Of a stretch of 64,000 nucleotides of DNA, positions 35,155 to 44,285 are shown in pieces (the first letter of the stretch is position 1; each line of letters starts with the position of its first letter). This stretch comes from Glutamicibacter arilaitensis Re117. GTDB lineage: Bacteria > Actinomycetota > Actinomycetes > Actinomycetales > Micrococcaceae. A model generated the notes under the pieces. It was not told the DNA's origin. It ran no database searches and was given only the letters and a program-made list of their open reading frames with translations. The stretch is taken from assembly GCF_000197735.1 (NCBI RefSeq), contig NC_014550.1:2728001-2792000 (forward strand), in the 5' to 3' direction. The position numbers and the translations under genes were made by a program.

Positions 35155-36126
35155 ATGCATAGGGTGAGTAGCCTGAATAATTCCGTTTTGCCCAAGAAGG
35201 TCTCTGATGTCTTCGATCCACAGCGCTGGCGCTTGGTTGAAGGCTTCGACTTCACCGACATTACCTACCACCGCCAGGTGGAGCGTGACGCCCAGGGAAA
35301 CATCGTGCGAGACCTGCCTACCGTGCGCATCGCTTTCGACCGCCCAGAGGTGCGCAATGCCTTCCGCCCGCACACCGTAGATGAGCTCTACCGGGCCATG
35401 GACCATGCACGGATGACCAGCGATGTCGCTACCGTGATCTTGACCGGCAACGGTCCATCGGATAAAGACGGCGGACATGCCTTCTGCTCCGGTGGGGACC
35501 AGCGCATTCGCGGCCGCGACGGCTACCGCTATGCCGAGGGCGAGACCCGCGAGTCCATCGACCCGGCCCGTGCCGGACGCCTGCACATCTTGGAAGTCCA
35601 GCGCCTGATGCGCACCATGCCCAAGGTCGTGCTGTGCGTGGTCAACGGCTGGGCCGCCGGCGGCGGGCATTCGCTGCACGTGGTCTCAGACCTGACCATC
35701 GCCTCGAAGCAGAACGGCAAGTTCAAGCAGACCGACGCAACCGTCGGCTCCTTCGACGCAGGCTACGGTTCAGCCTTGCTGGCCCGCCAGGTAGGGCAGA
35801 AGACCGCTCGCGAGATCTTCTTCCTGGCCCGCGAATACTCGGCCGACGACATGGTCCGCATGGGTGCGGTCAACGAATCGGTGGAGCACGGGCGCCTGGA
35901 AGAAGTGGCATTGGAATACGCGGCAGATATTGCCCGCCAGTCGCCACAGGCCATCCGCATGCTGAAGTTCGCCTTCAACCTGGCCGATGACGGCTTGGCC
36001 GGGCAGCAGGTCTTCGCCGGTGAAGCCACCCGCATGGCCTACATGACCGATGAAGCAGTGGAAGGACGCGACGCGTTCTTGGGCAAGCGCGACCCTGACT
36101 GGTCCAACTACCCTTACTACTTCTAA
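35155..36126 (+). CDS. menB: 1,4-dihydroxy-2-naphthoyl-CoA synthase MenB
   Basis: Crotonase-family enzyme closing the naphthoquinone ring of menaquinone, 323 aa. Family-specific segments are FCSGGDQRIRGRDGY, VVNGWAAGGGHSLHVVSDL, TDATVGSFDAGYGSALLARQ and the C-terminal RDAFLGKRDPDWSNYPYYF. The Asp-Ala-Gly loop for the catalytic site is present. Start ATG 35155 has no strong ribosome site; GTG 35164 is an alternative. It is followed 28 bases later by menE and then menA, forming a partial menaquinone operon. Confidence 0.95.
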   Translation: MHRVSSLNNSVLPKKVSDVFDPQRWRLVEGFDFTDITYHRQVERDAQGNIVRDLPTVRIAFDRPEVRNAFRPHTVDELYRAMDHARMTSDVATVILTGNGPSDKDGGHAFCSGGDQRIRGRDGYRYAEGETRESIDPARAGRLHILEVQRLMRTMPKVVLCVVNGWAAGGGHSLHVVSDLTIASKQNGKFKQTDATVGSFDAGYGSALLARQVGQKTAREIFFLAREYSADDMVRMGAVNESVEHGRLEEVALEYAADIARQSPQAIRMLKFAFNLADDGLAGQQVFAGEATRMAYMTDEAVEGRDAFLGKRDPDWSNYPYYF

Positions 36127-36154
36127 ATCGTCGGCGAAGGAACGAGAACCGGAT

Positions 36155-37282
36155 ATGGACGCACAACTAGCAGAACTGCTGGCAGCCTTGGCCGACGCGG
36201 CCAACGACGAGGGCCCGGCCGTTGAGGTATTGGCCGATGAGTCCAGCCCCCGCGGCTGGCGCATCCAGTACCTTGCGGCCTCGGACCTGCCGGGCTTCGA
36301 GCAGCCCATGGCAGTGGTGCGCACCTCCGGTTCCACCGGCCGGGCCAAGCGCACGGTGCTCAGCGTCTCGGCGCTGGCATCCAGTGCGCAGGCCACGGCC
36401 GAGTTCCTCGGCTTTGAAGGCCAGTGGCTGCTGGCCTTGCCGGTGCACTATGTCGCCGGCTTGAGCGTGCTGACCCGTTCCTTGTTCGCTGGCACCAAGC
36501 CGGTGGTGATGGACACGACCGGCAGCTTCTCGGCCACCGCCTTCACCGCGGCAGCCAATGAAATGATCGACACACGCCGGATCACCTCGCTGGTGCCCAC
36601 CCAGCTTGCCCGGCTGCTGGATCAGCCCAGCGCGCAGACCTTGCAGGCGCTGAAGCGTTTTGACGCGATCCTGCTTGGCGGTGCGCGGGCCAGCAAGGAT
36701 CTGCTGGTCTCAGCCCGCCATCATGGGCTGAAGATTTTCCAAACCTACGGTTCGTCGGAAACCTCCGGCGGATTGGTCTACAACGGCGCGGCCCTGCCCG
36801 GGGTCACCCTGGCAGAACATGATGGACGCATCTGGGTCGCCGGGCCGATGCTGGCCGATGGCTATGCCAATGCGCCCGAGGCTACGGCCGAGCATTTCGT
36901 CGAACGCGATGGAACCCGCTGGTACCTCACCGATGATTTGGGCACCGTTGACGGTGCGCGGCTGAAAATCATTGGACGCATCGACGATGTGATCAATTCC
37001 GGAGGCGTCAAGCTCTCAGCATCGAAAATTGAAGGGCTGCTCGAAGAATTCTTCTCCCAAACCCTGGTGGTTCCGGTGCCCGATACGCAATGGGGCCAAA
37101 GCGTCGGCTTGGCTTATTCCGGGCCGACAAGCACCACCGAGGCCTTCGATGCGGTGCGCCGGACCTTGGGCAAGGAAGCGGTCCCCAAGCACGTGCGGCA
37201 CTACCCCCAGGGCTTGCCGCAGCTGCCTAATGGCAAGTTCAACCGGCAACAAGTCATCGAGGAACTAGGCATCCGCGACTAG
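36155..37282 (+). CDS. menE: o-succinylbenzoate-CoA ligase MenE
   Basis: ANL-superfamily ligase activating o-succinylbenzoate with ATP and CoA. From ATG 36155 (upstream codons overlap menB) it has 375 aa, short for the superfamily but usual for actinobacterial MenE. Motifs in order: P-loop TSGSTGRAKR, ALPVHYVAGL, FQTYGSSETSGG, YLTDDLGTVDG, GRIDDVINSGGVKLS at the hinge, and the C-terminal Lys in LPNGKFNRQQV needed for adenylation. It follows menB by 28 bases. Confidence 0.93.
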   Translation: MDAQLAELLAALADAANDEGPAVEVLADESSPRGWRIQYLAASDLPGFEQPMAVVRTSGSTGRAKRTVLSVSALASSAQATAEFLGFEGQWLLALPVHYVAGLSVLTRSLFAGTKPVVMDTTGSFSATAFTAAANEMIDTRRITSLVPTQLARLLDQPSAQTLQALKRFDAILLGGARASKDLLVSARHHGLKIFQTYGSSETSGGLVYNGAALPGVTLAEHDGRIWVAGPMLADGYANAPEATAEHFVERDGTRWYLTDDLGTVDGARLKIIGRIDDVINSGGVKLSASKIEGLLEEFFSQTLVVPVPDTQWGQSVGLAYSGPTSTTEAFDAVRRTLGKEAVPKHVRHYPQGLPQLPNGKFNRQQVIEELGIRD

Positions 37283-37358
37283 CCTCGATTCGCCTTGCAC
37301 GCCTAATCGCGGGAAACTAGAGGGTACGAGTTTTTATTTGCCCTTGAAAGGACAGAAA

Positions 37359-38243
37359 GTGGCCACACTTTCCCAGTGGGTTTCTGGAGCGCGCTTGCGC
37401 ACCTTGCCTATCGTCATTGCCCCGGTTGTCATTGGCACCGCGGCTGCGCTCGGTGAAGCAGAAACCGTTCATTGGTTCCGTTTCGTCTTGGCCCTGCTGG
37501 TGGGCCTGCTGCTGCAGGTAGGGGTGAACTATTCCAACGACTACTCCGATGGCATCCGCGGCACCGATGATGAACGCGTGGGCCCGCTGCGCCTGACCGG
37601 TTCCAAGCTCACCGCACCGAAGAACGTACGCAACGCCGCCTTCGGCTGCTTCGGCCTGGCCGCGATCTGCGGGCTGGTTCTGGTTGTGCTCTCCTCGGCG
37701 TGGCCGCTGCTGCTGGTTGGAGTTGCCGCGATCTTCGCTGCCTGGGGCTACACCGGCGGCAAGAACCCTTACGGCTACCGTGGCCTGGGCGATATCTATG
37801 TCTTCATCTTCTTCGGCTTGGTTGCCACCTTGGGCACCACTTACACCCAGATCAACCAGCTGACCTTCACGTCCCTGTGGGGAGCTATCGGCACCGGCCT
37901 GATTGGCTGCGCGCTGCTGATGGCCAACAACGTCCGGGACATACCCACTGATAAAGAGGTCGGGAAGATCACCCTGGCGGTCCGCCTGGGTGAACACAAT
38001 GCCCGCCTGAGCTACGTGCTGATGCTGGCCCTGGCCATCTTGCTGCCGTTGCTGGCCACCGGTAATTTCCCATGGATGTGGCTGATCCTGATCACCTTCA
38101 TCCCTGCGGTGGCTCCATCGCTGCTGATGCTGCGTGAGCAGAAGCTGTCCAACCTGGTGCTGGTGCTCAAGCAGACCGGCATCGTGAACATGGTGTACGC
38201 CCTGCTCTTCGCCTTGGCTATCGTCATCGAGGTTTTCGCTTAG
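37359..38243 (+). CDS. menA: 1,4-dihydroxy-2-naphthoate polyprenyltransferase MenA
   Basis: UbiA-family membrane prenyltransferase attaching the isoprenoid tail, 294 aa. GTG 37359 is preferred because AAAGGA precedes it; an upstream TTG lacks a site. The two Asp-rich Mg-diphosphate motifs are NDYSDGIRGTDDER (first) and NNVRDIPTDKEVGK (second), between about eight hydrophobic helices. Third gene of menB-menE-menA, ended by a long perfect hairpin. menC lies 36 kb to the left and menD/menF are outside the window. Confidence 0.93.
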   Translation: MATLSQWVSGARLRTLPIVIAPVVIGTAAALGEAETVHWFRFVLALLVGLLLQVGVNYSNDYSDGIRGTDDERVGPLRLTGSKLTAPKNVRNAAFGCFGLAAICGLVLVVLSSAWPLLLVGVAAIFAAWGYTGGKNPYGYRGLGDIYVFIFFGLVATLGTTYTQINQLTFTSLWGAIGTGLIGCALLMANNVRDIPTDKEVGKITLAVRLGEHNARLSYVLMLALAILLPLLATGNFPWMWLILITFIPAVAPSLLMLREQKLSNLVLVLKQTGIVNMVYALLFALAIVIEVFA

Positions 38244-38264
38244 CCGCCGTCGAACACTGCGCAA

Positions 38265-38314
38265 AAAGGCCTTGGGCTGGCCGGATCATCTGATCCGGCC
38301 AGCCCAAGGCCTTT
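38265..38314. terminator. Very long perfect hairpin between menA and the DUF4229 gene
   Basis: Two perfectly complementary 24-base arms (starting AAAGGCCTTGGGCTGG) separated by only two bases, between convergent stops at 38243 and 38379. A-rich left flank and TTT right flank allow use from both sides. Confidence 0.92.
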
Positions 38315-38378
38315 AAAAGTTCATCCCGCCAGAGCTGCTGGCGTGGGTACAGTTCGTGGCAAATCCGCGCACGGCAAG

Positions 38379-38669
38379 TTAGTTGGCCTGCGGACCGTGC
38401 TTGCGCTGGGATTCGTCGAATTCATCTTCAACGGCTTCATCAGCCAGCTGCATCTTGGTCTTGTTCGCCGAGGTCTTATTGAAGGCCTTGCGGACGTCTT
38501 CGTTCGCTTGTAGACGAAGTTTGTTGAAGAAAAGATAGGCCACCGCGAAGGCCACGATCAGGCCGATAATTCCGGAAACGAAGATTGGCCACTTCAGACC
38601 CATCCAGAGGCCGGCGAAAACGGCGAGGAAAATGCCCAAACGGATAACGGTATATTTCACAAACTGCAT
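38379..38669 (-). CDS. DUF4229 family small membrane protein
   Basis: 96-aa protein with two N-terminal transmembrane helices (VIRLGIFLAVFAGLWMGL; IFVSGIIGLIVAFAVAYLFF) followed by a charged cytoplasmic tail (KLRLQANEDVRKAFNKT...). ATG 38669 (MQFVKYTV) is used; a longer upstream reading crosses the divergent promoter. The arrangement fits actinobacterial DUF4229, function unknown. It is divergent from the PLDc_N-type gene, with a 53-base gap. Confidence 0.8.
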   Translation of the reverse strand: MQFVKYTVIRLGIFLAVFAGLWMGLKWPIFVSGIIGLIVAFAVAYLFFNKLRLQANEDVRKAFNKTSANKTKMQLADEAVEDEFDESQRKHGPQAN

Positions 38670-38722
38670 AGTCTCAAGTCTACCGATGAACCTGTGAACA
38701 GGAATATCACTAGAATGGAGGC

Positions 38723-39172
38723 ATGGTCCGCATTTTAATTTTCGCCGCAGTGGTTTCGGTTGCTTTGATGATCTACACCTTGATCGAATGCGCACGCGCT
38801 GATAACCGCAGCGTTCGTTCGCTGTCTAAGCCTGCGTGGTTCGCGGTCATCATTCTCCTTCCGCTGATCGGAGCCGGATTGTGGTTCATTTTGGGCCGTC
38901 CGGTTGCCGCCCAAGCTGCCACGGCGACCAAGTCCATGGCTCCAGATGATGACGAGGATTTCCTTCGCCAGCTTGAGGTCTGGCGTCGACAGCAGCAACG
39001 TGAAGCCGAGGCGGCTGCACGTGAGCAAGAACTCAAAGATGGCGAGCAGAAGCCGAAGCCTGAAACGAAGCGTCCAGCCAAGCCTGAGGCCACCGAGCCC
39101 ACTGCAGACCCTGAACGCAAGAACAAGTCCGAGGGCACCGAGAACGGCGCCGCGGACACCGAGACACCCTAG
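38723..39172 (+). CDS. PLDc_N (phospholipase D nuclease N-terminal-like) membrane protein
   Basis: 149-aa protein with two hydrophobic helices. The segment FAAVVSVALMIYTLIECARA, then LSKPAWFAVIILLPLIGAGLWFILGRP, is the PLDc_N signature found in cardiolipin synthases and in stand-alone proteins like this. No catalytic HKD motif exists. The C-terminal half (about 75-149) is low-complexity, rich in Arg, Glu, Lys and Pro, and probably unstructured. In actinobacteria this family commonly lies near menaquinone or cytochrome genes; its function is unknown. Confidence 0.8.
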   Translation: MVRILIFAAVVSVALMIYTLIECARADNRSVRSLSKPAWFAVIILLPLIGAGLWFILGRPVAAQAATATKSMAPDDDEDFLRQLEVWRRQQQREAEAAAREQELKDGEQKPKPETKRPAKPEATEPTADPERKNKSEGTENGAADTETP

Positions 39173-39195
39173 CTTCTTCTAAGCATCCAGCCTGT

Positions 39196-39228
39196 AGCCC
39201 AGCAGCGCAGCACAGCGCCTGCTGGGCT
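39196..39228 (+). terminator. Terminator after the PLDc_N gene
   Basis: Arms AGCCCAGCAG / CTGCTGGGCT with a 13-base loop, followed by TT; 24 bases after the stop at 39172. Confidence 0.75.
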
Positions 39229-39304
39229 TTGCTGTACCCCGGGTGCAGCCGTCAGACCGTCCATGCGCTGCGCAGCGCTCCAGGCGGTGCACAAGGGCCG
39301 TTAA

Positions 39305-39354
39305 CGCACGCAGCGAGCGTTTCCCCAAGGAAGGGGAAACGCTCGCTGCGTGCG
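39305..39354 (-). terminator. Terminator of the cytochrome c maturation operon
   Basis: Perfect 22-base arms starting CGCACGCAGCGAGCG around a six-base loop, 14 bases after the CcsB stop. Minus-strand tail begins TTAACGG, so the T run is short. Confidence 0.82.
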
Positions 39355-39367
39355 GGGTTGAACTGGC

Positions 39368-40435
39368 TTAGACGCCGGCGTAGGAGTGCAGGCCGTCGAA
39401 GAAAATGTTCACGATGGTGAAGTTGAAGATCACGCACAGGAAGCCGATGATCGACAACCAGGCCGAACGCGGGCCGGTCCATCCACCGGTGGCGCGGGCG
39501 TGCAGGTAGCCTGCGTAGACCACCCAGATCACGAAGGACCAGACTTCTTTCGGATCCCAGCCCCAGTAGCGGCTCCACGCGGCTTCAGCCCAGATGGCGC
39601 CGGCAATCACGGTGAAGGTCCACATCACGAAGCCGATGGTGTTGATGCGGTAGGCGAAGTTCTCCAGTGCACCGGCACCTGGCACCACGCGCATGAATGG
39701 CAGCTTGTCGCTCTGGCCGGCAGCCAGGCGGTTCATGCGGGCGTGCTGCACCAGCTGCAGCACATTCATGGCGAAGCTGATGGCAAACAGTGCCGAGGCC
39801 AGCACGGCGATGGATACGTGGATGACGATCCATGGCGACTGCAGGGCTGGAACCAGGTGGCCAACTGGAGTTGGGAAGCCGATGGTCGCACCGCACAGCA
39901 TCAAGGTCACCAGGCCGGAGATGAACGAGCCCAGGAAGCGCAGATCCTTGAAGAACAGCACAATCAGGAAGACGAAGGCCACCACGAAAGCACCGGTGGA
40001 AAGGAACTCGTACATGTTGCCCCATGGCACACGGTTTGCGGCCACCGCACGGGCAATGACGGCCCCGCCGTGCAGGACTGCTGCCAGCCACATCAGCACC
40101 ACGGCGATGCGCGCGGTGGGGCGCTTGGCCGAGAACTGCGTGTATTCCATCTTGTCGGTCACGATGTGCTCACCGACGTTATCTGCACGCTGCACAGCGG
40201 TGCGACGTGAACGCCCCTTGCCACCCACTGCGCTGCTGCCCACGCTGACCAGCAGTTCCTCATCACGCTTGAGCGCTTCGGAATCCATTTCGCTGATGGA
40301 CTTGTTGGTCTTGGCCAGGTCCAAAGCGAAAATGATGAAGACTACGCCATAGACCATGGCGGCCAGCAGCATGAACAGCTGACTGTATTCACCCAGCGTT
40401 TCATTGATGGGCGCTAAGGCCCCGGCGTTACCCAT
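39368..40435 (-). CDS. ccsB: Cytochrome c biogenesis protein CcsB (ResC)
   Basis: Membrane haem-handling subunit of the system II cytochrome c synthase, 355 aa with about eight helices. The WWD-type periplasmic motif is visible as AEAAWSRYWGWDPKEVWSF near residue 290, with conserved histidines in LHGGAVIARA and IVIHVSIAVL likely to ligate haem. Partner of ResB, whose stop lies 8 bases inside this gene, so translation is coupled. It is the last gene of the operon before a strong hairpin. Confidence 0.93.
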   Translation of the reverse strand: MGNAGALAPINETLGEYSQLFMLLAAMVYGVVFIIFALDLAKTNKSISEMDSEALKRDEELLVSVGSSAVGGKGRSRRTAVQRADNVGEHIVTDKMEYTQFSAKRPTARIAVVLMWLAAVLHGGAVIARAVAANRVPWGNMYEFLSTGAFVVAFVFLIVLFFKDLRFLGSFISGLVTLMLCGATIGFPTPVGHLVPALQSPWIVIHVSIAVLASALFAISFAMNVLQLVQHARMNRLAAGQSDKLPFMRVVPGAGALENFAYRINTIGFVMWTFTVIAGAIWAEAAWSRYWGWDPKEVWSFVIWVVYAGYLHARATGGWTGPRSAWLSIIGFLCVIFNFTIVNIFFDGLHSYAGV

Positions 40436-42056
40436 TTACTGCTCCTTGGTTCTGCTCCTGGCTGGCCAGTGGCCAAGCCTTGTCGAAGATCTTTTGTAGT
40501 TCTGCAGCTTCGCGTTCCAGGCGTGGATCTTCACCACGTGCCAGCATTGCATATTCGATAGTACGCTTGCCGTTTTCATGCTTCAGCTTTACCCAAACGC
40601 GGCGACGCGGGGTGAACAGCGAGACTGCCAAGCCAATCAGTGCCAGACCGGAGAAAATGCCGATTGGCAGCTTTCCCGGGTCGTAGTTGATGTCCAGCGC
40701 AACGTAGCGCTTCAGGTCGTCAAAGGTGATCGATCCCTTGCCGTTTGGCAGTTCGTAGGTCTGCCCGGCTTCGAGGATGATGCCGCCGGCATCCAGATCA
40801 CGGCTGTTGAGCGGATCCATCTTGTCGGTGTCCAGTACGAACACGTTCTGCGGATTTCCATCGTCCAAGCCGAGGTCTCCGAAGTAGGAGTTCAGGTGAA
40901 GCTGCGGGTTGATGGCATTGGGATCCCCAGAGATGCCGAATCCGTTTTCATCCACCAGCGCGGTGGGAAGCAGGAAGCCTTGGAAGCCCAGCTGCGAAGG
41001 TTCAGCATCTGGCACTTTCAAGACGAACATCGAGGTATAGACCGAATCCTGGGGAATCGAGACCGCTGGACCGGAATAGGAAACATTTCCTTTGCCATCC
41101 TTGACGGTGATCACCGGTGCGTAGCCATTGCCGACCAGGTACACATCGCCTCCGCTGATACGCAGCGGGTGGTTGACCTTCAGGTCGTCCTCTTCAGGCT
41201 GAGCATCAGCAGAGTCGCGCACGGTGACGTGGGCGGTGAAGTCCAGCGGCTGGCCGAAGTGGCTTTCGGATTCGCGGTCGAAGATGATGTCGAATTTATC
41301 CAGGGTCACCGCGAAAGGCGGCAGGTTATCGGCGTTGAATCCGGTGCCTGGGGTGAAGGAGTCGTAGCTGACCAGCGAGTTGACGAAGGTTTCTCCCTCG
41401 ACCACCACGCGCTGGCCGGTGTAGCCATAGGCTCCGCCGATGGCGGCCGAAGCGAGCACTCCCATCAGGGAAATGTGGAAGACAAGGTTACCGATTTCCC
41501 GGGTGTAGCCGCGTTCGGCGGCAACCGATTCACCGGTTGCATCACTGCGTCGTTCCACGCGGTAGCCGCGCTTCTTCAGGATCTTGAAGGAATCCTCAAT
41601 GACCTGCGTATCGGTTGGGGTGTCCGTTTCGCCTTCAAGAATTTCGTGCGATTCGTACTGCGGCAGGCGTTCAAGCCGAGCAGGGGTGCGTGGCGGCGGC
41701 GTGCGCAGTGCCTTGGCATGCTTCTTCACACGCGGGACGACGCAGCCAATGAGCGAGATGAACAGCAGGATGTAGATCGCGGAGAACCACACCGAGGAGT
41801 ACACCTCGAACATCTGGAATCGATCCAGCCATGGGCCAGCGACGGTGTGCTGTTCCAGGTACTGGGCGACAGATTCAGGGTTTGCATCGCGCTGCGGGAA
41901 AATGGAGCCGGGTACCGCAGCGACCGCGAGCAGCAACAGCAAGAACAATGCTGTTGGCATCGATGTCAGCTGGGTCCAGATCCAGCGCAGGGAGCCGACG
42001 AATCCCAAGGCAGGCGCGTCACCGCTCCCCTTGGACTTCCGTTGTTGTTTCGCCAT
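40428..42056 (-). CDS. resB: Cytochrome c biogenesis protein ResB
   Basis: System II (Ccs) synthase subunit, 542 aa. Three N-terminal helices (SMPTALFLLLLLAVAAVPGS; FSAIYILLFISLIGCVVPR; NLVFHISLMGVLASAAIGGA) are followed by a large extracytoplasmic domain and a final helix (LPIGIFSGLALIGLAVSLF). SIFPQRDANP and the region around HISLMG are family features. Works with CcsB to attach haem to the CXXCH Cys pair of apocytochromes c. Its ATG shares a base with the ccdA stop (TAATG). Confidence 0.92.
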   Translation of the reverse strand: MAKQQRKSKGSGDAPALGFVGSLRWIWTQLTSMPTALFLLLLLAVAAVPGSIFPQRDANPESVAQYLEQHTVAGPWLDRFQMFEVYSSVWFSAIYILLFISLIGCVVPRVKKHAKALRTPPPRTPARLERLPQYESHEILEGETDTPTDTQVIEDSFKILKKRGYRVERRSDATGESVAAERGYTREIGNLVFHISLMGVLASAAIGGAYGYTGQRVVVEGETFVNSLVSYDSFTPGTGFNADNLPPFAVTLDKFDIIFDRESESHFGQPLDFTAHVTVRDSADAQPEEDDLKVNHPLRISGGDVYLVGNGYAPVITVKDGKGNVSYSGPAVSIPQDSVYTSMFVLKVPDAEPSQLGFQGFLLPTALVDENGFGISGDPNAINPQLHLNSYFGDLGLDDGNPQNVFVLDTDKMDPLNSRDLDAGGIILEAGQTYELPNGKGSITFDDLKRYVALDINYDPGKLPIGIFSGLALIGLAVSLFTPRRRVWVKLKHENGKRTIEYAMLARGEDPRLEREAAELQKIFDKAWPLASQEQNQGAVNG

Positions 42057-42811
42057 TAAATTGGCAACCTCACTTCATTGGCAAACCAGTTTTGCAGTTC
42101 TGCGACCCACGTACCCCACAGGCCGGTCACCATGACCACGCCCAGGGCAATGAGTAGCGCCCCGCCCAAACGCATAATGAAAAGTTGATGCTTGCGGAAG
42201 AATCCCAGTGCCTGCATGCCGCGTTGCATTCCCATCCCGATCAGGATGAAGGGCAATCCCAGGCCCAGGCAGTAGAACACCGTCAGCAGGGTTCCGCGTC
42301 CAACGTTGGCATCCACGCCAGTGGACATGATCAATACCGCGCTCAAGGTCGGTCCGATGCACGGTGCCCAGCCCAGCCCGAAGGTCAAGCCCAGTACCGG
42401 GGCTCCCCACAATCCTGCTGGTGGGCGCTTGTGGATCTTGCGATCGCGCTGCATCCAGGAGAAGCCGCCCATGAACACGATGCCCATGAAGACCACCACC
42501 AGGCCCAATGCCTGAGTGACCCAAGAGCCGTTGAATTTCAGCCATGCGGTGGCCTGGCTGAAGAGCACTCCGGCGGCGATGAACACCACGGAGAATCCCA
42601 AGACGAACAGCAATACGCCCAGAACCACGCGGCCACGGCGGTGTTCCTTCAGATCCGCGCCGGTCAGCCCGGTGACATAGCCGAGATAGCCCGGCACCAG
42701 CGGTAGTACGCAGGGCGAAAGGAAGGAGACCAATCCGGCCAGCAATGCCACCGGGGCGGCAAGGAGCAACGACCCGTCCAGGACGATGTCGGCGAATGGA
42801 TTAGTGGTCAC
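42056..42811 (-). CDS. ccdA: Thiol-disulfide transporter CcdA
   Basis: Six-helix membrane protein of 251 aa that passes electrons from cytoplasmic thioredoxin to extracytoplasmic thiol carriers, keeping apocytochrome c thiols reduced. The two redox cysteines lie in LSPCVLPLVPGYLGYV (C34) and WAPCIGPTLS, each followed by Pro as usual. Start GTG 42811, eight bases after the TlpA-like stop. In operon with the TlpA-like protein, ResB and CcsB. Confidence 0.93.
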   Translation of the reverse strand: MTTNPFADIVLDGSLLLAAPVALLAGLVSFLSPCVLPLVPGYLGYVTGLTGADLKEHRRGRVVLGVLLFVLGFSVVFIAAGVLFSQATAWLKFNGSWVTQALGLVVVFMGIVFMGGFSWMQRDRKIHKRPPAGLWGAPVLGLTFGLGWAPCIGPTLSAVLIMSTGVDANVGRGTLLTVFYCLGLGLPFILIGMGMQRGMQALGFFRKHQLFIMRLGGALLIALGVVMVTGLWGTWVAELQNWFANEVRLPI

Positions 42812-42819
42812 TGATCAGC

Positions 42820-43443
42820 TCACAACTCTTCGGTCAGAGCGGTGTTGATCAATGACTTGAGCGTGCTCGGCTCCACGGCACCGATGACGCGGGCGCGGAC
42901 CCGGCCTTGGCGGTCCAGCACCAGGGTGGATGGAACAGCTTGCAGCGGAACGTATTTGGTCATCGCGAGCTGGATGTTCCCATCGGTATCCTGAATCGAC
43001 TCATAAGGAATCTCGAAGGTGCGTTCAAAGGCCTTGGCAGCTTCGGCTTCATCGCGCACGTTGACGCCGATGAATTCGACCTTCTCGCCAAACTCTTCAG
43101 CGATTTTCTTCAAATCCGGTGCCTCGATACGGCACGGTGCGCAGGCGGCATACCAGAAGTTCATCACGACCGGCTTGCCCTGCCACTGAGTGAAATCGAT
43201 GTCGGTGCCGTGGTAGGTGGACGCCTTGATGGTGACCGGTTCGCTGCGCTTGGCAACTTCGTATTCTTCAACGGCGCCATCGCCGGCAATGTAGTTCTTG
43301 CCGTCGCCGCTGTTGGCTTGTGCGGTCAGCGCATCTTCCTTGCCGCTGCAGGCAGCCAGCGGCACTACGGCCGCGGCAACCAGGAGCGTACGCAGCATGG
43401 TGCGGCGGCTGAACGGGCCAGGATTGGGCACAGGATCTGTCAT
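42820..43443 (-). CDS. TlpA/ResA-like thioredoxin-fold lipoprotein
   Basis: 207-aa extracytoplasmic thiol-disulfide reductase. The N-terminus has a twin-arginine signal (FSRRTMLRTLLVAAAVVPL) ending in the lipobox LAAC (C32), so it is probably Tat-exported and lipid-anchored. The thioredoxin domain (about 70-205) has the active site WYAACAPC (C101, C104) and the cis-Pro region QAVPSTLV. It presumably receives electrons from CcdA to reduce apocytochrome c cysteines. Start ATG 43443, six bases downstream of the phosphatase stop. Confidence 0.9.
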   Translation of the reverse strand: MTDPVPNPGPFSRRTMLRTLLVAAAVVPLAACSGKEDALTAQANSGDGKNYIAGDGAVEEYEVAKRSEPVTIKASTYHGTDIDFTQWQGKPVVMNFWYAACAPCRIEAPDLKKIAEEFGEKVEFIGVNVRDEAEAAKAFERTFEIPYESIQDTDGNIQLAMTKYVPLQAVPSTLVLDRQGRVRARVIGAVEPSTLKSLINTALTEEL

Positions 43444-43449
43444 TTTGCT

Positions 43450-44112
43450 TTAGGCTCCCGGAATATTCGCCGCGCCGGCTAGCAGCTCGGGGCACGGTTC
43501 GGTGTAACGCACGGAGACCAATTCGTCTCCTTCGAAATCAAAGCTGGTGATCGAAGCCAGTGTGCACTCGCGCTGGCGCGGATCATGCCACAGCGGCTTC
43601 TTCTCGGCGTCGCGGCGGGTGACCCAAATCGGCAGCTGGTGGCTGACGATGATGACTTCCGCCCCTTCGCCATGTTCAGCCACCGCGGCTTTGCGTTGCT
43701 CCGCCATGGCGGTGCGCATTCGCGCTACCTGCTCGGCATATGGTTCGCCCCACGAGGGCTTTAACGGATTGACCAGCAGCGGCCAGTATTTTGGCTTGCG
43801 CAGATGCTCGGCGACTTTGGACAGCCCCTGGAGCTTGTTGCCAGCTTCAATCACGCGCTCATCGGTGTGAATCTCCAAGCCCAAGGCCTTGGATGCCGGA
43901 GCAGCGGTCTGCTGGGCACGGACCAGCGGCGAGGCGACCAACCGAACGACGTTGCCGCCTTCGGCTTGGCGCTTGGCAAAATATTCGCCTGCCCCGTCAG
44001 CCATCTGGAAACCGAGTTCCGAGAGCCCGAAGCCGGGGATCCGGCCGTAGAGCATACGGTCAGGGTTGAAAACTTCCCCATGGCGCAACAAATGGACAGT
44101 CGATAAAGGCAT
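43450..44112 (-). CDS. Histidine phosphatase family protein (phosphoglycerate-mutase-like)
   Basis: 220-aa branch-1 histidine phosphatase. The catalytic RHG is in VHLLRHGEVFNP (His10), the second Arg in ASPLVRAQQTA, and the second His in VIIVSHQLPIWV. It is the first gene of the operon leading to the cytochrome c maturation genes, an arrangement common in Micrococcaceae, but a link to cytochrome assembly is not established. Substrate unknown; start ATG 44112. Confidence 0.88.
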   Translation of the reverse strand: MPLSTVHLLRHGEVFNPDRMLYGRIPGFGLSELGFQMADGAGEYFAKRQAEGGNVVRLVASPLVRAQQTAAPASKALGLEIHTDERVIEAGNKLQGLSKVAEHLRKPKYWPLLVNPLKPSWGEPYAEQVARMRTAMAEQRKAAVAEHGEGAEVIIVSHQLPIWVTRRDAEKKPLWHDPRQRECTLASITSFDFEGDELVSVRYTEPCPELLAGAANIPGA

Positions 44113-44285
44113 GCTCCCAGTGTCTCAAATATTCGATGCAAAAGAGGCAATATGTGGCCACCGTCAACTATTCACAGGACACGCATTGGAATCCCATATG
44201 GAAAAACCATCCTTTCGGAGGGCTTGCTCACAATCCTCTGCCACTACGCTTGGTAATAAGACAGTTCGACCTAGAAGGATGCACC

